Shown piece after piece: positions 1 to 8,250 of a stretch of DNA of 64,000 nt. The stretch's first letter is position 1, and each line of letters begins with the position of its first letter. The notes under the pieces are model-generated. The model worked only from the letters and a program-made list of their open reading frames with translations. It was not told the DNA's origin and made no database searches. The translations under genes were made by a program, and so were the position numbers. The stretch comes from Pseudomonas nitroreducens. Lineage in GTDB: Bacteria > Pseudomonadota > Gammaproteobacteria > Pseudomonadales > Pseudomonadaceae. Location: the NCBI RefSeq assembly GCF_024170165.1, contig NZ_JALJXP010000011.1, forward strand, positions 62,001 through 126,000. The letters run 5' to 3'.

Positions 1-802
1 GCTGTTCGTCGGCCAGCGGGAAGGCCTGGAAGGCCTCGCCGGGCCGCTTGATGGCGAGCAGGTCGGCGCGGTCATGGGAGTCGCCCATGTACTGCTGGCC
101 AGCGACTATGGTGCCGTCCGCGGCGATGGCCAGGTGGCGCACGCTGTTCATCTGCTGCGGCAGGGTTTCCTTGGAGATCAGCGTGCCATCGCGCTGCATC
201 AGCACCAGGCTCGGCTCCATGGCGTCGAGGTTCATCTCCACGCGGCTTTCGGCTTCGGTGCGGATGCCGCCGTTGGCCACTACCAGGGTTTCGCCGTCGG
301 GCATCCAGGACACCTGGTGCGGGCCCAGGCCGTGGGTGGACACCTCGCCGGTGTGGCTCAGGCGCTCGCCATCGAAACGGTACACACCAAGCAGGCCGCG
401 GCCCGGATCGGTGGTGTCGTTCTCGGTGGCGTAGAGCCACTCGCCGTCCTGGTGCCACACGCCGTGGCCATAGAAGTGGCGGTCGCTCTGCGAGTCGAGG
501 GTCTGCAGCAGGCGGCCGTCGTTGAGGTCGATCAGGTAGCTGTGCCGGCCCGGGCGGCGGGCGACGAACAGCGCCAGCGGAAGGCTGGGATGTTGCACCA
601 CGTCGTGGCAGCGCAGGCCGACCTCGGTGGCGAAGGCGCAGCTGCCGTCCAGGCGATAGCCCACGGCGTAGTGCTTGCCATCCGCGTCGTCACGGGCGGA
701 CAGCACCAGGGGCTCCTTGCCCTTGCGTGACAGCGTCCAGCCGCCGAAGGTCAGGGCGCCGAGCAGCAGGCTGCCCAGGCCGATCACGTGACGTCGCAAC
801 AT
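1..802 (-). CDS. DUF1513 family protein (N-terminal part, cut by window edge)
   Basis: The reading frame runs off the left edge, leaving about 267 residues. It starts at the ATG whose complement is at 800-802 with MLRRHVIGLGSLLLGAL, a signal or membrane anchor with a leading Arg pair. The body has a beta-propeller-like texture (GHGVWHQDGEWLYATEND, HQVSWMPDGETLVVANGG) typical of DUF1513 proteins. It lies 24 bp downstream of the imelysin gene on the same strand, as the last visible gene of an iron-linked periplasmic set (IcmP, DUF1111, imelysin, DUF1513). The family has no settled biochemical role; a periplasmic part in iron handling is inferred from context only. Confidence 0.8.
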   Translation of the reverse strand, partial: MLRRHVIGLGSLLLGALTFGGWTLSRKGKEPLVLSARDDADGKHYAVGYRLDGSCAFATEVGLRCHDVVQHPSLPLALFVARRPGRHSYLIDLNDGRLLQTLDSQSDRHFYGHGVWHQDGEWLYATENDTTDPGRGLLGVYRFDGERLSHTGEVSTHGLGPHQVSWMPDGETLVVANGGIRTEAESRVEMNLDAMEPSLVLMQRDGTLISKETLPQQMNSVRHLAIAADGTIVAGQQYMGDSHDRADLLAIKRPGEAFQAFPLADEQ

Positions 803-826
803 GGCTTGCACCTCGTTCGCTCTCTA

Positions 827-1888
827 TCAGTCGCCGTCGTTGGCGTTGAACCCTAGCTGCACGCCGAGCGCTTTCGCCAGGTCGCCTTCGTGCAGGCGAT
901 GGACAACGTTCAGGCTGTCATACAGCTCGTTCAGCTGCTTGAGGCCGGCTTCGTCCTTGAGCAGTTCGCTGAGCGGTTTGTTGATCGCCTTCAGCTTGCC
1001 GTGGACGTCGGCGTAGGCCGCGTCGATCTTGCCGGCCAGGTCTTTCTGTTCGGCCGGCAGCAGGGCGCGCAGGCCCTTCTTGTCGGTGCCGTCCCACAGT
1101 GCCTGGGCGCCTGTCAGGCTGGAGTCCAGGCTCGCGAGCGACATGTCGCTGCGCCAACCTTCAGCCTGGAACGGCTGTGGGATGCCCTTGCTCTGGCGGC
1201 CCAGCGGGGTGCCGAGTTTCTTCTTCAGCATGTCCAGCGCGGTGACCTGCACCCGCAGCAGCTCGGCGATGGCCTCGTGGGCGTCGGCGTAGCGCTCGTT
1301 GGGGAACTTGGAGAGCTGGGCGAGCATGCCGCCGTCCTGCTTCCACTGCGCCAGAATGCTCTCCGCCAGGGCCTGCTGGTGGCTGCCGATGGCTTCCAGC
1401 AGCGGGCAGTAGCGCGCCTTGGTCTCGGCGTTGGCGAGGTCGATCCTGGCGTCGTAGAGGATGTATTCGTAGGCGGTCAGGCCCTGGACCACAACGCTGG
1501 ATTTATCCAGGGTCGCCGGGGAAATCGCGTTGCCGCTGTTGAGCAGCTGCTCGACCTGGCGCGCCACGAGGTTCTTCTTGTCCGGCCAGAACTGTACCTG
1601 CCAGGAGCGGTTGCCCTCGGCCAACGGGCCGACCAGCAGCGGCTGCAGCTCGGCCCAGGCTTTCTGCGCGGCCATGAAGTCGGCGCGGGCCTTGGTCAGG
1701 TCTTCCTTGCCCTGGCAGTAGGCCAGGGCGCTGGCGGCCAGCGCGCGGTCGGCGTCGACCCAGCGGCTGTACGTCGGCAGGATCACCTGCTGGGCCAGCG
1801 TGGCGCTGGTGGTGGCCTGCGGGTCGGTGGGCGAGCAGGCACCCAGGGCGATGGCGAGGCTGGTGATCAGCAGTCGGGGGCGGAACAT
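827..1888 (-). CDS. imelysin-family lipoprotein with a degenerate GxHxxE motif
   Basis: The 353-residue protein starts MFRPRLLITSLAIALGAC, a lipoprotein signal with the lipid-acceptor Cys at 18. The rest is helical and matches imelysin/peptidase M75-type periplasmic proteins. In canonical members a GxHxxE motif contributes to the putative metal site; here the equivalent segment reads GLTAYEYIL, so the His is Thr, although the Glu is kept. The paralogue IcmP at 3523-4860 retains GYHAIE. The gene follows the DUF1111 gene by 15 bp and is very likely cotranscribed with it. Role: probably periplasmic iron handling by analogy with the family; a catalytic role is doubtful given the missing His. Confidence 0.85.
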   Translation of the reverse strand: MFRPRLLITSLAIALGACSPTDPQATTSATLAQQVILPTYSRWVDADRALAASALAYCQGKEDLTKARADFMAAQKAWAELQPLLVGPLAEGNRSWQVQFWPDKKNLVARQVEQLLNSGNAISPATLDKSSVVVQGLTAYEYILYDARIDLANAETKARYCPLLEAIGSHQQALAESILAQWKQDGGMLAQLSKFPNERYADAHEAIAELLRVQVTALDMLKKKLGTPLGRQSKGIPQPFQAEGWRSDMSLASLDSSLTGAQALWDGTDKKGLRALLPAEQKDLAGKIDAAYADVHGKLKAINKPLSELLKDEAGLKQLNELYDSLNVVHRLHEGDLAKALGVQLGFNANDGD

Positions 1889-1903
1889 GGTGGGCTCGGC
1901 TCC

Positions 1904-3322
1904 TTAGAGTGAGTTCAAGAACGCCAGCAGGGCATCGCGCTGCCCGGCGTCGAAATTCAGTACGCGTTGCTTCGCCGCTTCGGCTTCGCCGCCGTGCCAG
2001 AGCACGGCTTCGAGCAGGTTGCGGGCGCGGCCGTCGTGGAGGAACTGGGTGTGGCCGTTGACCGTCTCGGTCAGGCCGATGCCCCACAGCGGCGCCGTGC
2101 GCCAGTCGCGGCCGCTGGCGAGAAATTCCGGGCGATTGTCCGCTAGTCCCTCGCCCATGTCATGCAGCAGCAGGTCGGTATACGGGCGGATGACCTGGTT
2201 GGCCAGCTCGGGCTCGGCGGCATTGGCGCCGGTGGTGAACTTGGGCGTGTGGCAGCTGGCGCAGCCGGAGTCGAAGAACAGGCCCTTGCCGGTGAGCACC
2301 TGCGGGTCGTCGACCTTGCGCCGCGCCGGCACCGCGAGGTTGCGGGCGTAGAAGGCGACCTGGTTGAAGATGTGCTGGCTGACTTCCGGCTTGCCGCCAT
2401 CGATGGCGTTCAGGCAGTCGACCTGCGCCGGGGTGCAGTCGTCGTGGGGCAGCAGGTCGCTGGTCAGGCCCATGTCCCCGGAGAAAGCGTGGGCGTTCTG
2501 CTGGGCGACGTTGGGTTGCCCGGCCTTCCAGCCGAAGCGGCCGAGCACGGTGGCCTGTTTCTCGTCGTCCCAGACCCGGTTCGGCCGGCCATGGATGCCG
2601 TCGCTGCCCTTGGCCTGGAGGTCGGCGTTGGCGAGGATGTCCGCCTCGCTGATGGACTCCAGCAGGCCCAGGCCGATCATCGGCGGGGCGATGCGCGCGG
2701 AGAACAGCGTGTTCGGGTGCATCGGGCCGTAGCCCAGGTCGCTGATCAGCAGCCTGGGCTTGCGCAGCTCAACTTCGGTGCCGTCCTTGAAGGTGACCTT
2801 CACCGGCTCGTAATCCACCCGCACCTTGCCCTCGGGCGCCACGCCGGGAATGGCCGAGTCCTGGAACTGGCCGCCGTACACCGGCTCGGGCACCACACCC
2901 AGGCGCTTGATGGTTTCGACGTCGGCGGAGCCGGCGGGAATCGACAGTCGCACCAGCATCGACACGGCGTTGACGTCGCCCAGTTCCGGCGGATGGCCGC
3001 GGCCGTCCTTGATGTGGCAGTTCTGGCAGGCGTTGGTGTTGAACAGCGGGCCGAGCCCGTCGCGCGCGGTGGTGGTGGTCGGCGCAATCACCCAGGGATT
3101 GCGGAAGAAGCTGTTGCCCACGGCGAAGTCCAGGCGGCGGCTCGGCGTGAGGTTGCCAGAGGGCATGGAGTAGGCGTTGCGGTCGCTTTGTTTCACCGTG
3201 GTGGCGCCGCCGGACAGTGCTTCGCCAGGTTCGGCCACGGCGTGCTGGGAGGTCTCCGGCTTGCACGCGGCAAGGGCGAGGGCAGACAGCACGAGGCACA
3301 GGGCGGTACGGCGGGGGAGCAT
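1904..3322 (-). CDS. di-haem DUF1111 thiol oxidoreductase-like lipoprotein
   Basis: The 472-residue protein has a lipoprotein signal (ALALAAC, Cys20) and two CxxCH haem-attachment motifs (NACQNCH and GCASCH), as in the DUF1111 di-haem oxidoreductase-like family. It should be exported and carry two c-type haems in the periplasm. It opens a minus-strand unit with the imelysin and DUF1513 genes, and its upstream region holds an AT-rich palindrome (3380-3404) resembling a Fur-type operator. PAO1 has, from memory, the same order downstream of icmP (PA4371 region). An electron-transfer partner for imelysin-type iron uptake is a plausible inference but unproven. Confidence 0.85.
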   Translation of the reverse strand: MLPRRTALCLVLSALALAACKPETSQHAVAEPGEALSGGATTVKQSDRNAYSMPSGNLTPSRRLDFAVGNSFFRNPWVIAPTTTTARDGLGPLFNTNACQNCHIKDGRGHPPELGDVNAVSMLVRLSIPAGSADVETIKRLGVVPEPVYGGQFQDSAIPGVAPEGKVRVDYEPVKVTFKDGTEVELRKPRLLISDLGYGPMHPNTLFSARIAPPMIGLGLLESISEADILANADLQAKGSDGIHGRPNRVWDDEKQATVLGRFGWKAGQPNVAQQNAHAFSGDMGLTSDLLPHDDCTPAQVDCLNAIDGGKPEVSQHIFNQVAFYARNLAVPARRKVDDPQVLTGKGLFFDSGCASCHTPKFTTGANAAEPELANQVIRPYTDLLLHDMGEGLADNRPEFLASGRDWRTAPLWGIGLTETVNGHTQFLHDGRARNLLEAVLWHGGEAEAAKQRVLNFDAGQRDALLAFLNSL

Positions 3323-3379
3323 TGGCGGGGTTCCAGAGCGGTGTTATGGCAGCGGGCCATGGTAGCAGGGGCGTCAAAT

Positions 3380-3404
3380 GCAAATATGAAAAATTTGTAT
3401 TTGC
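3380..3404 (-). promoter_or_regulatory. candidate Fur-type palindrome upstream of the DUF1111 operon
   Basis: An AT-rich stretch in GC-rich surroundings reads gcaaat, 13 bp, atttgc, about 60 bp upstream of the start at 3322. It shares the octamer atgcaaat (on one strand or the other) with the palindrome upstream of icmP at 4926-4944. The fit to the classical 19-bp Fur consensus is partial, so the regulator is inferred from the iron-linked genes. Confidence 0.45.
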
Positions 3405-3433
3405 GAACGACTTCTTTTGCCGTCCGGAAATGA

Positions 3434-3458
3434 CAAAGCCCCGCAGGGCGGGGCTTTG
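3434..3458. terminator. bidirectional terminator-like hairpin
   Basis: A 9-bp perfect stem (caaagcccc / ggggctttg) with a 7-nt loop lies between icmP and the promoter of the DUF1111 gene. It is the likely end of the icmP transcript, together with the adjacent longer hairpin at 3464-3506. Confidence 0.65.
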
Positions 3459-3463
3459 CAGAG

Positions 3464-3506
3464 GCTTGCAGGTGGCTGCGGCGTGGAGCCGCAGCCACCT
3501 GCAAGC
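3464..3506. repeat. perfect 19-bp inverted repeat downstream of icmP
   Basis: gcttgcaggtggctgcggc at 3464-3482 is exactly complementary to 3488-3506, with a 5-nt loop. It lies 16 bp past the icmP stop. It could be part of a tandem terminator or a small REP-like element; no other copy was seen in this window. Confidence 0.6.
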
Positions 3507-3522
3507 CGTCAGGGCAGGCTGA

Positions 3523-4860
3523 TCAGAACTGGTGGTCAGCGTTGTCCGGCTTCAGGTCCTGCACGCCGACCGCGGTGGCGGCCTTCTCGATGGCGCCGGT
3601 CTGCTTGACCAGCGAAGCGATGGCGTCGCGGATCTTCTGCTGATCGTCCTTGTCTTCCGGAGCGATCATCTGGTCGAAGTGCACACCGTCCTTCTCGGCA
3701 CGGTCGACGATGATCTGCATCTTGGCTTCGGTGTTCGCCAGGTCGGCCTTCAGGTCGCTGTCGGCCTGGGCATCAGCCTTGGCGACCAGGTCGGACAGGC
3801 TCGGGCCCTTCACGACGCTGCCGTCGGTGCGCTTGTATTCGCCGGTGTAGATGTTGCGAATGCTCTTGGCGTTGAAGAACAGGGTGTTGTGGGTGTTGTC
3901 GCTGAAGCAGTCGTGCTCGTCTTCGGTGGAGTTGGCTTCCAGCGCGACCTTCATGCGCTCGCCGGCCAGCTCGCCCAGGGACAGCGAGCCCATGCCGAAG
4001 AACATCTTGCGCAGGTTGTTCTCGGCGGTGTCGGCCTCGACCTTGGCGCGGTAGTTGTCGGCGACGCCGGCCTTGAAGTTGCCGTGCATTTCTTCCAGGT
4101 CGGACACCAGCAGGTCGGTGACGGCCTTCAGGTAGGCGGCGCGACGGTCGCAATGACCGTTGGTGCAGTCCTTGCCCTGGGCGTAGTCGGTGTACTTGCG
4201 ATCGCCAGCGCCCGGCTTGGTGCCGTTCAGGTCCTGGCCCCAGAGGAGGAATTCGATGGCGTGGTAGCCGGTGGCGACGTTGGCTTCGGAGCCGCCCAGC
4301 TCGTTCAGGCCCTTGAGCTTCTCGCCGGTGATTTCCTTGACGTCGATCTTGTCTTCGCCGACCTGGATCTCGGTGTTGGCGACGATGTTGGCGCTGGCGC
4401 CAGCGTTGCCTTCGGCGTGCTGGTAGTCCTTGGCGACGTAGTCGATCAGGCCTTCGTCCAGCGGCCAGGCGTTAACCGCGCCTTCCCAGTCGTCGATGAT
4501 CGAGTTGCCGAAGCGGAAGGCCTCGCTCTGCGAGTAGGACGGGCGGGAAGCGATCCAGGCTTCGCGGGCGGCCTTCAGGGTTTCTTCGCTGGGCTTGGCG
4601 ATCAGTGCGTCCACAGCGGTCTGCAGGGCCTTGGCGGTGGTCAGGGCGTCGCCGTAGGTGGCTTCGGCGATGTCCAGGTAGTTCTTCACCACGGCCTTGA
4701 CTGCGGCTTCGTCGACCTTGGCAGCCGCTGCCGGGGCAGTGCTCTGGGTGCTGGCAGCCGGCGCGGCGGCGGGAGCTTCGGCTTTCTTGTCATCGCCGCA
4801 GCCGGCGAGGGAGATGGCGATGGCGAGCAGGCTGGCAGTGGCCCAGGGCATACGAGTCAT
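3523..4860 (-). CDS. icmP: imelysin-family outer-membrane lipoprotein IcmP
   Basis: The 445-residue protein has a lipoprotein signal (ISLAGC, Cys21), an Ala/Pro/Thr-rich linker (28-50), and an imelysin domain with the intact GYHAIE motif at 198-203. It matches the insulin-cleaving metalloproteinase/imelysin family (PAO1 PA4370 from memory), whose members are linked to iron-regulated periplasmic or outer-membrane iron handling. It starts at an ATG with a candidate Fur-like palindrome 66-84 bp upstream. Strong hairpins follow the stop, so it is probably transcribed separately from the DUF1111-imelysin-DUF1513 unit. The proteolytic name is historical; metal binding is the better-supported general role of the fold. 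Confidence 0.9.
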   Translation of the reverse strand: MTRMPWATASLLAIAISLAGCGDDKKAEAPAAAPAASTQSTAPAAAAKVDEAAVKAVVKNYLDIAEATYGDALTTAKALQTAVDALIAKPSEETLKAAREAWIASRPSYSQSEAFRFGNSIIDDWEGAVNAWPLDEGLIDYVAKDYQHAEGNAGASANIVANTEIQVGEDKIDVKEITGEKLKGLNELGGSEANVATGYHAIEFLLWGQDLNGTKPGAGDRKYTDYAQGKDCTNGHCDRRAAYLKAVTDLLVSDLEEMHGNFKAGVADNYRAKVEADTAENNLRKMFFGMGSLSLGELAGERMKVALEANSTEDEHDCFSDNTHNTLFFNAKSIRNIYTGEYKRTDGSVVKGPSLSDLVAKADAQADSDLKADLANTEAKMQIIVDRAEKDGVHFDQMIAPEDKDDQQKIRDAIASLVKQTGAIEKAATAVGVQDLKPDNADHQF

Positions 4861-4925
4861 GACGGGTTCCTTTGCATGGAAAAGAGGCGCACGTAAAAAG
4901 GACTGCGCAAGAAAATCCGCAACAT

Positions 4926-4944
4926 AATGCGAAAGATTTGCATT
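4926..4944 (-). promoter_or_regulatory. candidate Fur box upstream of icmP
   Basis: aatgcgaaagatttgcatt is a near-palindrome (arms 5-9 bp, two mismatches) of the style seen in Pseudomonas Fur sites, centred about 75 bp upstream of the icmP start. It shares the aatgcaaat half-site with the palindrome at 3380-3404. Confidence 0.5.
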
Positions 4945-5071
4945 TTTGAAAAGGGCGTTCGATAGCGCCGTTCGGTCACGGCGCCAGCAAGTCGCCAGCA
5001 GCGGGCAGGGAGAGTCGATTTTTTGTAGGGCCGGGATTCGGCGTGGGGAGGGGGTTAGCCGCCCGATGGCA

Positions 5072-7153
5072 TCAATGCCGCTCGACGGACCCGTTGGGAT
5101 TGCCGCCGGCCGCTTCGGCCAGGCGTCGCGCCTGCTTGAGGTAGAGGGTCAGCTCGCGGGCCGGCAGCGGCTTGCTGTAGAGGTAGCCCTGACCTTCGTG
5201 GCAGCCTTGGGCGATGATGTAAGCCTCCTGCTCGACCGTCTCCACGCCCTCGGCGATCACCTGCATGCCAAGGCTCTTGCCCAGCTGGATGATGGCGCGA
5301 ACGATGGTGGCGTCGTCGTCGTCCAGCAGCAGGTCCTGGACGAAGCTCTTGTCGATCTTGATCTTGTCCAGCGGCAGGCTCTTCAGGTAGCTCAGCGAGG
5401 AGTAGCCGGTGCCGAAGTCGTCGATGGCGATCAAGGCGCCTGCGCGACGCAGGCTGAGCAGGTGCTGGGCGGCGGTGGAGATGTCTTCCATCAGGCCGGT
5501 CTCGGTGACTTCCAGCTCCAGCGAGCGCGGCGGCAGGCGGTGCATCTGCAACAGGTTGCTGACCACCCGTGGCAGGGCATTGTGGCGCAGCTGCACGGTG
5601 GACAGGTTGACCGCCAGGCGCAGGTCGTCGAAGCCCTGGTCGTGCCATTCGCGCAGTTGGCGGCAGGACTGGTCGAGCACCCATTCGCCGATGCTGAAGA
5701 TGCTGCCGTTCTGCTCCGCCAGCGGGATGAACAGGTCCGGCGCGACCCAGCCCTGGGTCGGGTGCTGCCAGCGCAGCAGCGCTTCGACACCGACGACGCG
5801 GTGATCGCGGTAATCCACCTGGGGCTGATACACGAGGTGCAGTTCGTTGCGTGCCAGGGCCTCGCGCAGGTCCTTCTCCAGCTCGCGGCGGCGGCGCATC
5901 TCGCTGTCGACGCTGGCGATGTAGAACTGGTAGCGGTTGCGCGAGCGGCTCTTGGCCAGGGTCATAGTCTGCTCGGCTTTCTGCAGCAGCTTCTCGGTGG
6001 TCTCGCCGTCTTCGGGGAACAGCGTGATGCCGATGGTGGCGCGCAGGTGCACCAGGTGCTGGTCGAGCTCGAAGGGCGCTTCCAGGTCGTCGAGGATCTG
6101 CTGGGCCAGCTCCGCCGCTTCGTAGGGCTGTTCGATGTCGGCCTGGACCAGGGCGAACTGGTCGCCGCCGAGCCGGGCCAGGGCACCGAGGTGTGCGCTG
6201 CGGGTGCGCAGGCGGTCGGCGAGGGCGATCAGCAACTGGTCGCCGAACTGGTAGCTGTATTGCTCGTTGATGCCCTTGAAGTCATCCAGGCCCAGACACA
6301 GCACGGCGACGCGGCGTTGCAGGCGCGAGGCGCCCTCGAGGATCTGGTCCAGGCGTTGTTGCAGCAGCTTGCGGTTGGGCAGGCCGGTGAGGAAGTCGTA
6401 CTGGGAGATGCGCAGCAGGCTGTCTTCGGCTTCCCGGCGCAAATGGCCGTTGCGCTCGATGGAGGCCAGCAGCTGGTTGGCCGTGTTCACCCATAACCCC
6501 AGCTCGTCTTTCTCGTGACCGTCGGGCATCGGCAACTTGTGCTGGCTGGGGCGGTCCGGGTTGATCGAGGCGAGGTGCTCGATGATCTTCGACAGCGGCT
6601 TGGTCAGCAGCCAGTGGTAGACCATGAACAGCACCAGGCTCAGGGCCATGGCGCGGAGGATGCCGGAGATGAAGATGATCACCGAGGTGGCGACGAAGTC
6701 GTCGCCGTAGGGCGCGGTGTCGAGGGTGATCTTCAGGTCGCCGTAGTACTCGTTGGAGCCGCCACGGCCGGCGAGGCGGATGGAGTAGTTCTGCTCGGCA
6801 CCGAGGATCGGGTCGGTCATCCAGCGGGTGCTGGAGTCCAGCAGCGGGCGGGATTTTTCCGCCAGCATGGGTTCGTCGGGGTGGCCGATGGCGGCGTAGC
6901 GCACGGCTTCGTGCTGGAACAGGCCTTCGAGGACCTGCATCGCCATATCGCGGTCGAGGCTGTAGACGGCCTGGGTAGAGGGATCGCGGACCATCGCCAG
7001 GATGCGCTGGGCATCGTTGTGCACGGCCTGGCGCGCCTTGTGGGCGTCATAGACGATCTGGGCACAGCTGAGTACCACCCCGACCACGAGGGCCGCGAGC
7101 AATACCATTCGCAGCAGCTTGAGGGAGAGGCTGTGCCGGGGATCCAGTTTCAA
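5072..7153 (-). CDS. bifA: c-di-GMP phosphodiesterase BifA (degenerate GGDEF + EAL)
   Basis: An inner-membrane protein with TM1 near residues 13-35, a periplasmic segment, TM2 near 155-180, then a GGDEF domain whose signature is GGDQF (329-333) and an EAL domain (EALLRW from 457). The EAL domain carries ETG, DDFGTGYSS and KIDKSF motifs, so it should hydrolyse c-di-GMP; the altered GGDEF is expected to be inactive or regulatory, as known for BifA, which promotes swarming and lowers biofilm formation. I chose the TTG start at 7151-7153: it has an AAGGAAAG ribosome binding site 4 nt upstream and gives 693 residues, near BifA's usual length, whereas the longer frame up to 7276 adds 41 residues without family character. 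Confidence 0.92.
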   Translation of the reverse strand: MKLDPRHSLSLKLLRMVLLAALVVGVVLSCAQIVYDAHKARQAVHNDAQRILAMVRDPSTQAVYSLDRDMAMQVLEGLFQHEAVRYAAIGHPDEPMLAEKSRPLLDSSTRWMTDPILGAEQNYSIRLAGRGGSNEYYGDLKITLDTAPYGDDFVATSVIIFISGILRAMALSLVLFMVYHWLLTKPLSKIIEHLASINPDRPSQHKLPMPDGHEKDELGLWVNTANQLLASIERNGHLRREAEDSLLRISQYDFLTGLPNRKLLQQRLDQILEGASRLQRRVAVLCLGLDDFKGINEQYSYQFGDQLLIALADRLRTRSAHLGALARLGGDQFALVQADIEQPYEAAELAQQILDDLEAPFELDQHLVHLRATIGITLFPEDGETTEKLLQKAEQTMTLAKSRSRNRYQFYIASVDSEMRRRRELEKDLREALARNELHLVYQPQVDYRDHRVVGVEALLRWQHPTQGWVAPDLFIPLAEQNGSIFSIGEWVLDQSCRQLREWHDQGFDDLRLAVNLSTVQLRHNALPRVVSNLLQMHRLPPRSLELEVTETGLMEDISTAAQHLLSLRRAGALIAIDDFGTGYSSLSYLKSLPLDKIKIDKSFVQDLLLDDDDATIVRAIIQLGKSLGMQVIAEGVETVEQEAYIIAQGCHEGQGYLYSKPLPARELTLYLKQARRLAEAAGGNPNGSVERH

Positions 7154-7296
7154 GGGCTTTCCTTGTTTCTCGCCAGGGGCGAACGACTGGGGCTGAGTAT
7201 TGGCAATTGGCGCAATGACGTCAAAGGGCCATCGTTGTGTTTCGTGACTGTACCGGCCTTTCAGGTTAGCTGACACGAGGGTGTTACGCGCCCATT

Positions 7297-7330
7297 ACGA
7301 AAAAACCCGGCGCGGGGCCGGGTTTTTCGT
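7297..7330. terminator. bidirectional terminator between sodB and the bifA upstream region
   Basis: Stem cccggc/gccggg at 7306-7311 and 7317-7322, flanked by A and T tracts (7301-7305 and 7323-7327). The T tract on the minus strand follows sodB, which ends at 7347. Confidence 0.85.
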
Positions 7331-7346
7331 ATCAGGCAGGGTACAT

Positions 7347-7928
7347 TCAGGCTGCGAACTGCTCAGCCACGAAGTCCCAGTTGACCAGGTTCCAGAACGC
7401 CTCGACGTACTTCGGACGCAGGTTGCGGTAGTCGATGTAGTAGGCGTGTTCCCAGACGTCGCAGGTCAGCAGCGGGGTGTCGCCGCTGGTCAGCGGGCAG
7501 CCGGCGCCGATGGTGCTGGCCAGGGCCAGGGAGCCGTCGGCCTTCTTCACCAGCCAGCCCCAGCCGGAGCCGAAGGTGCCGATGGAGGTCTTGCTGAACT
7601 CTTCCTTGAACTTGTCGAAGGAACCGAAGGCAGCGTTGATGGCGTCAGCCAGGGCGCCGGTGGGCTGGCCACCGCCGTTGGGGCTCAGGCAGTTCCAGTA
7701 GAAGGTGTGGTTCCACACCTGGGCGGCGTTGTTGAAGATGCCGCCGGAAGAGGTCTTGACGATGTCTTCCAGGCTCTTGCCTTCGAACTCGGTACCCGGA
7801 ACCAGGTTGTTCAGGTTCACGACGTAGGTGTTGTGGTGCTTGTCGTGGTGGAACTCCAGGGTTTCCGCGGAAATGTGCGGCTCAAGGGCGTTCTTCGCGT
7901 AAGGCAGCGGCGGCAATTCGAAAGCCAT
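7347..7928 (-). CDS. sodB: iron superoxide dismutase
   Basis: The 193-residue protein is the standard length for Fe-SOD and needs no signal peptide (cytoplasmic). The metal ligands are His27 (LEFHHDKHH), His74 (WNHTFYW), Asp157 and His161 ([11 protein letters not shown]). The A-Q-[VL]-W-N-H-T-F-Y-W block with Gln70 and the GSGWGWL segment fit the iron-dependent form. It disproportionates superoxide. Ribosome binding site ATAGGAGAGA sits ahead of the ATG. The gene is monocistronic, with a strong terminator 17 bp downstream. In PAO1 it also neighbours bifA (PA4366, from memory). Confidence 0.96.
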   Translation of the reverse strand: MAFELPPLPYAKNALEPHISAETLEFHHDKHHNTYVVNLNNLVPGTEFEGKSLEDIVKTSSGGIFNNAAQVWNHTFYWNCLSPNGGGQPTGALADAINAAFGSFDKFKEEFSKTSIGTFGSGWGWLVKKADGSLALASTIGAGCPLTSGDTPLLTCDVWEHAYYIDYRNLRPKYVEAFWNLVNWDFVAEQFAA

Positions 7929-8250
7929 GGTCTCTCTCCTATCTCACTCAGTCTGGGCTAGCGCGACGTGCGCGCGACCGGTACACGGGGCCGGTTCGAT
8001 GTTTGTCGCGGCATCCGGGCGTAGCTGCGATACGTCCCCGAAGGGACAGGCAGCGCGCCAGTTGCGTCCGGAAGGCTCAGAGCCCGCCGGCGCCGCGAAG
8101 GTCGGATCATAGCACCCGACCTGTGGCATATCCACGCAGCAACTGTAGGGGCAAAGGCCCTGCACAGCGGCTTGCGCCGGAGCGCGACGCTCACTATGCA
8201 CAGACCGGGATGACGGATCGACGTTCGGATTTGTTCCGCCGCGGGCGCAA
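7929..8250. other. 322-bp gap between sodB and argO-like gene
   Basis: This should contain the sodB promoter (minus strand) and the 3' end of the argO transcript. Only a short inverted repeat (accgg/ccggt near 7978-8005) is visible. I see no gene, Fur box or clear terminator. Confidence 0.5.

Noticed and set aside
4946..6496. Long open frame (about 516 codons) opposite bifA
   Set aside because: Low-complexity Ala/Gly/Val/Gln composition with no family texture; it is the antisense of a conserved gene in GC-rich DNA.
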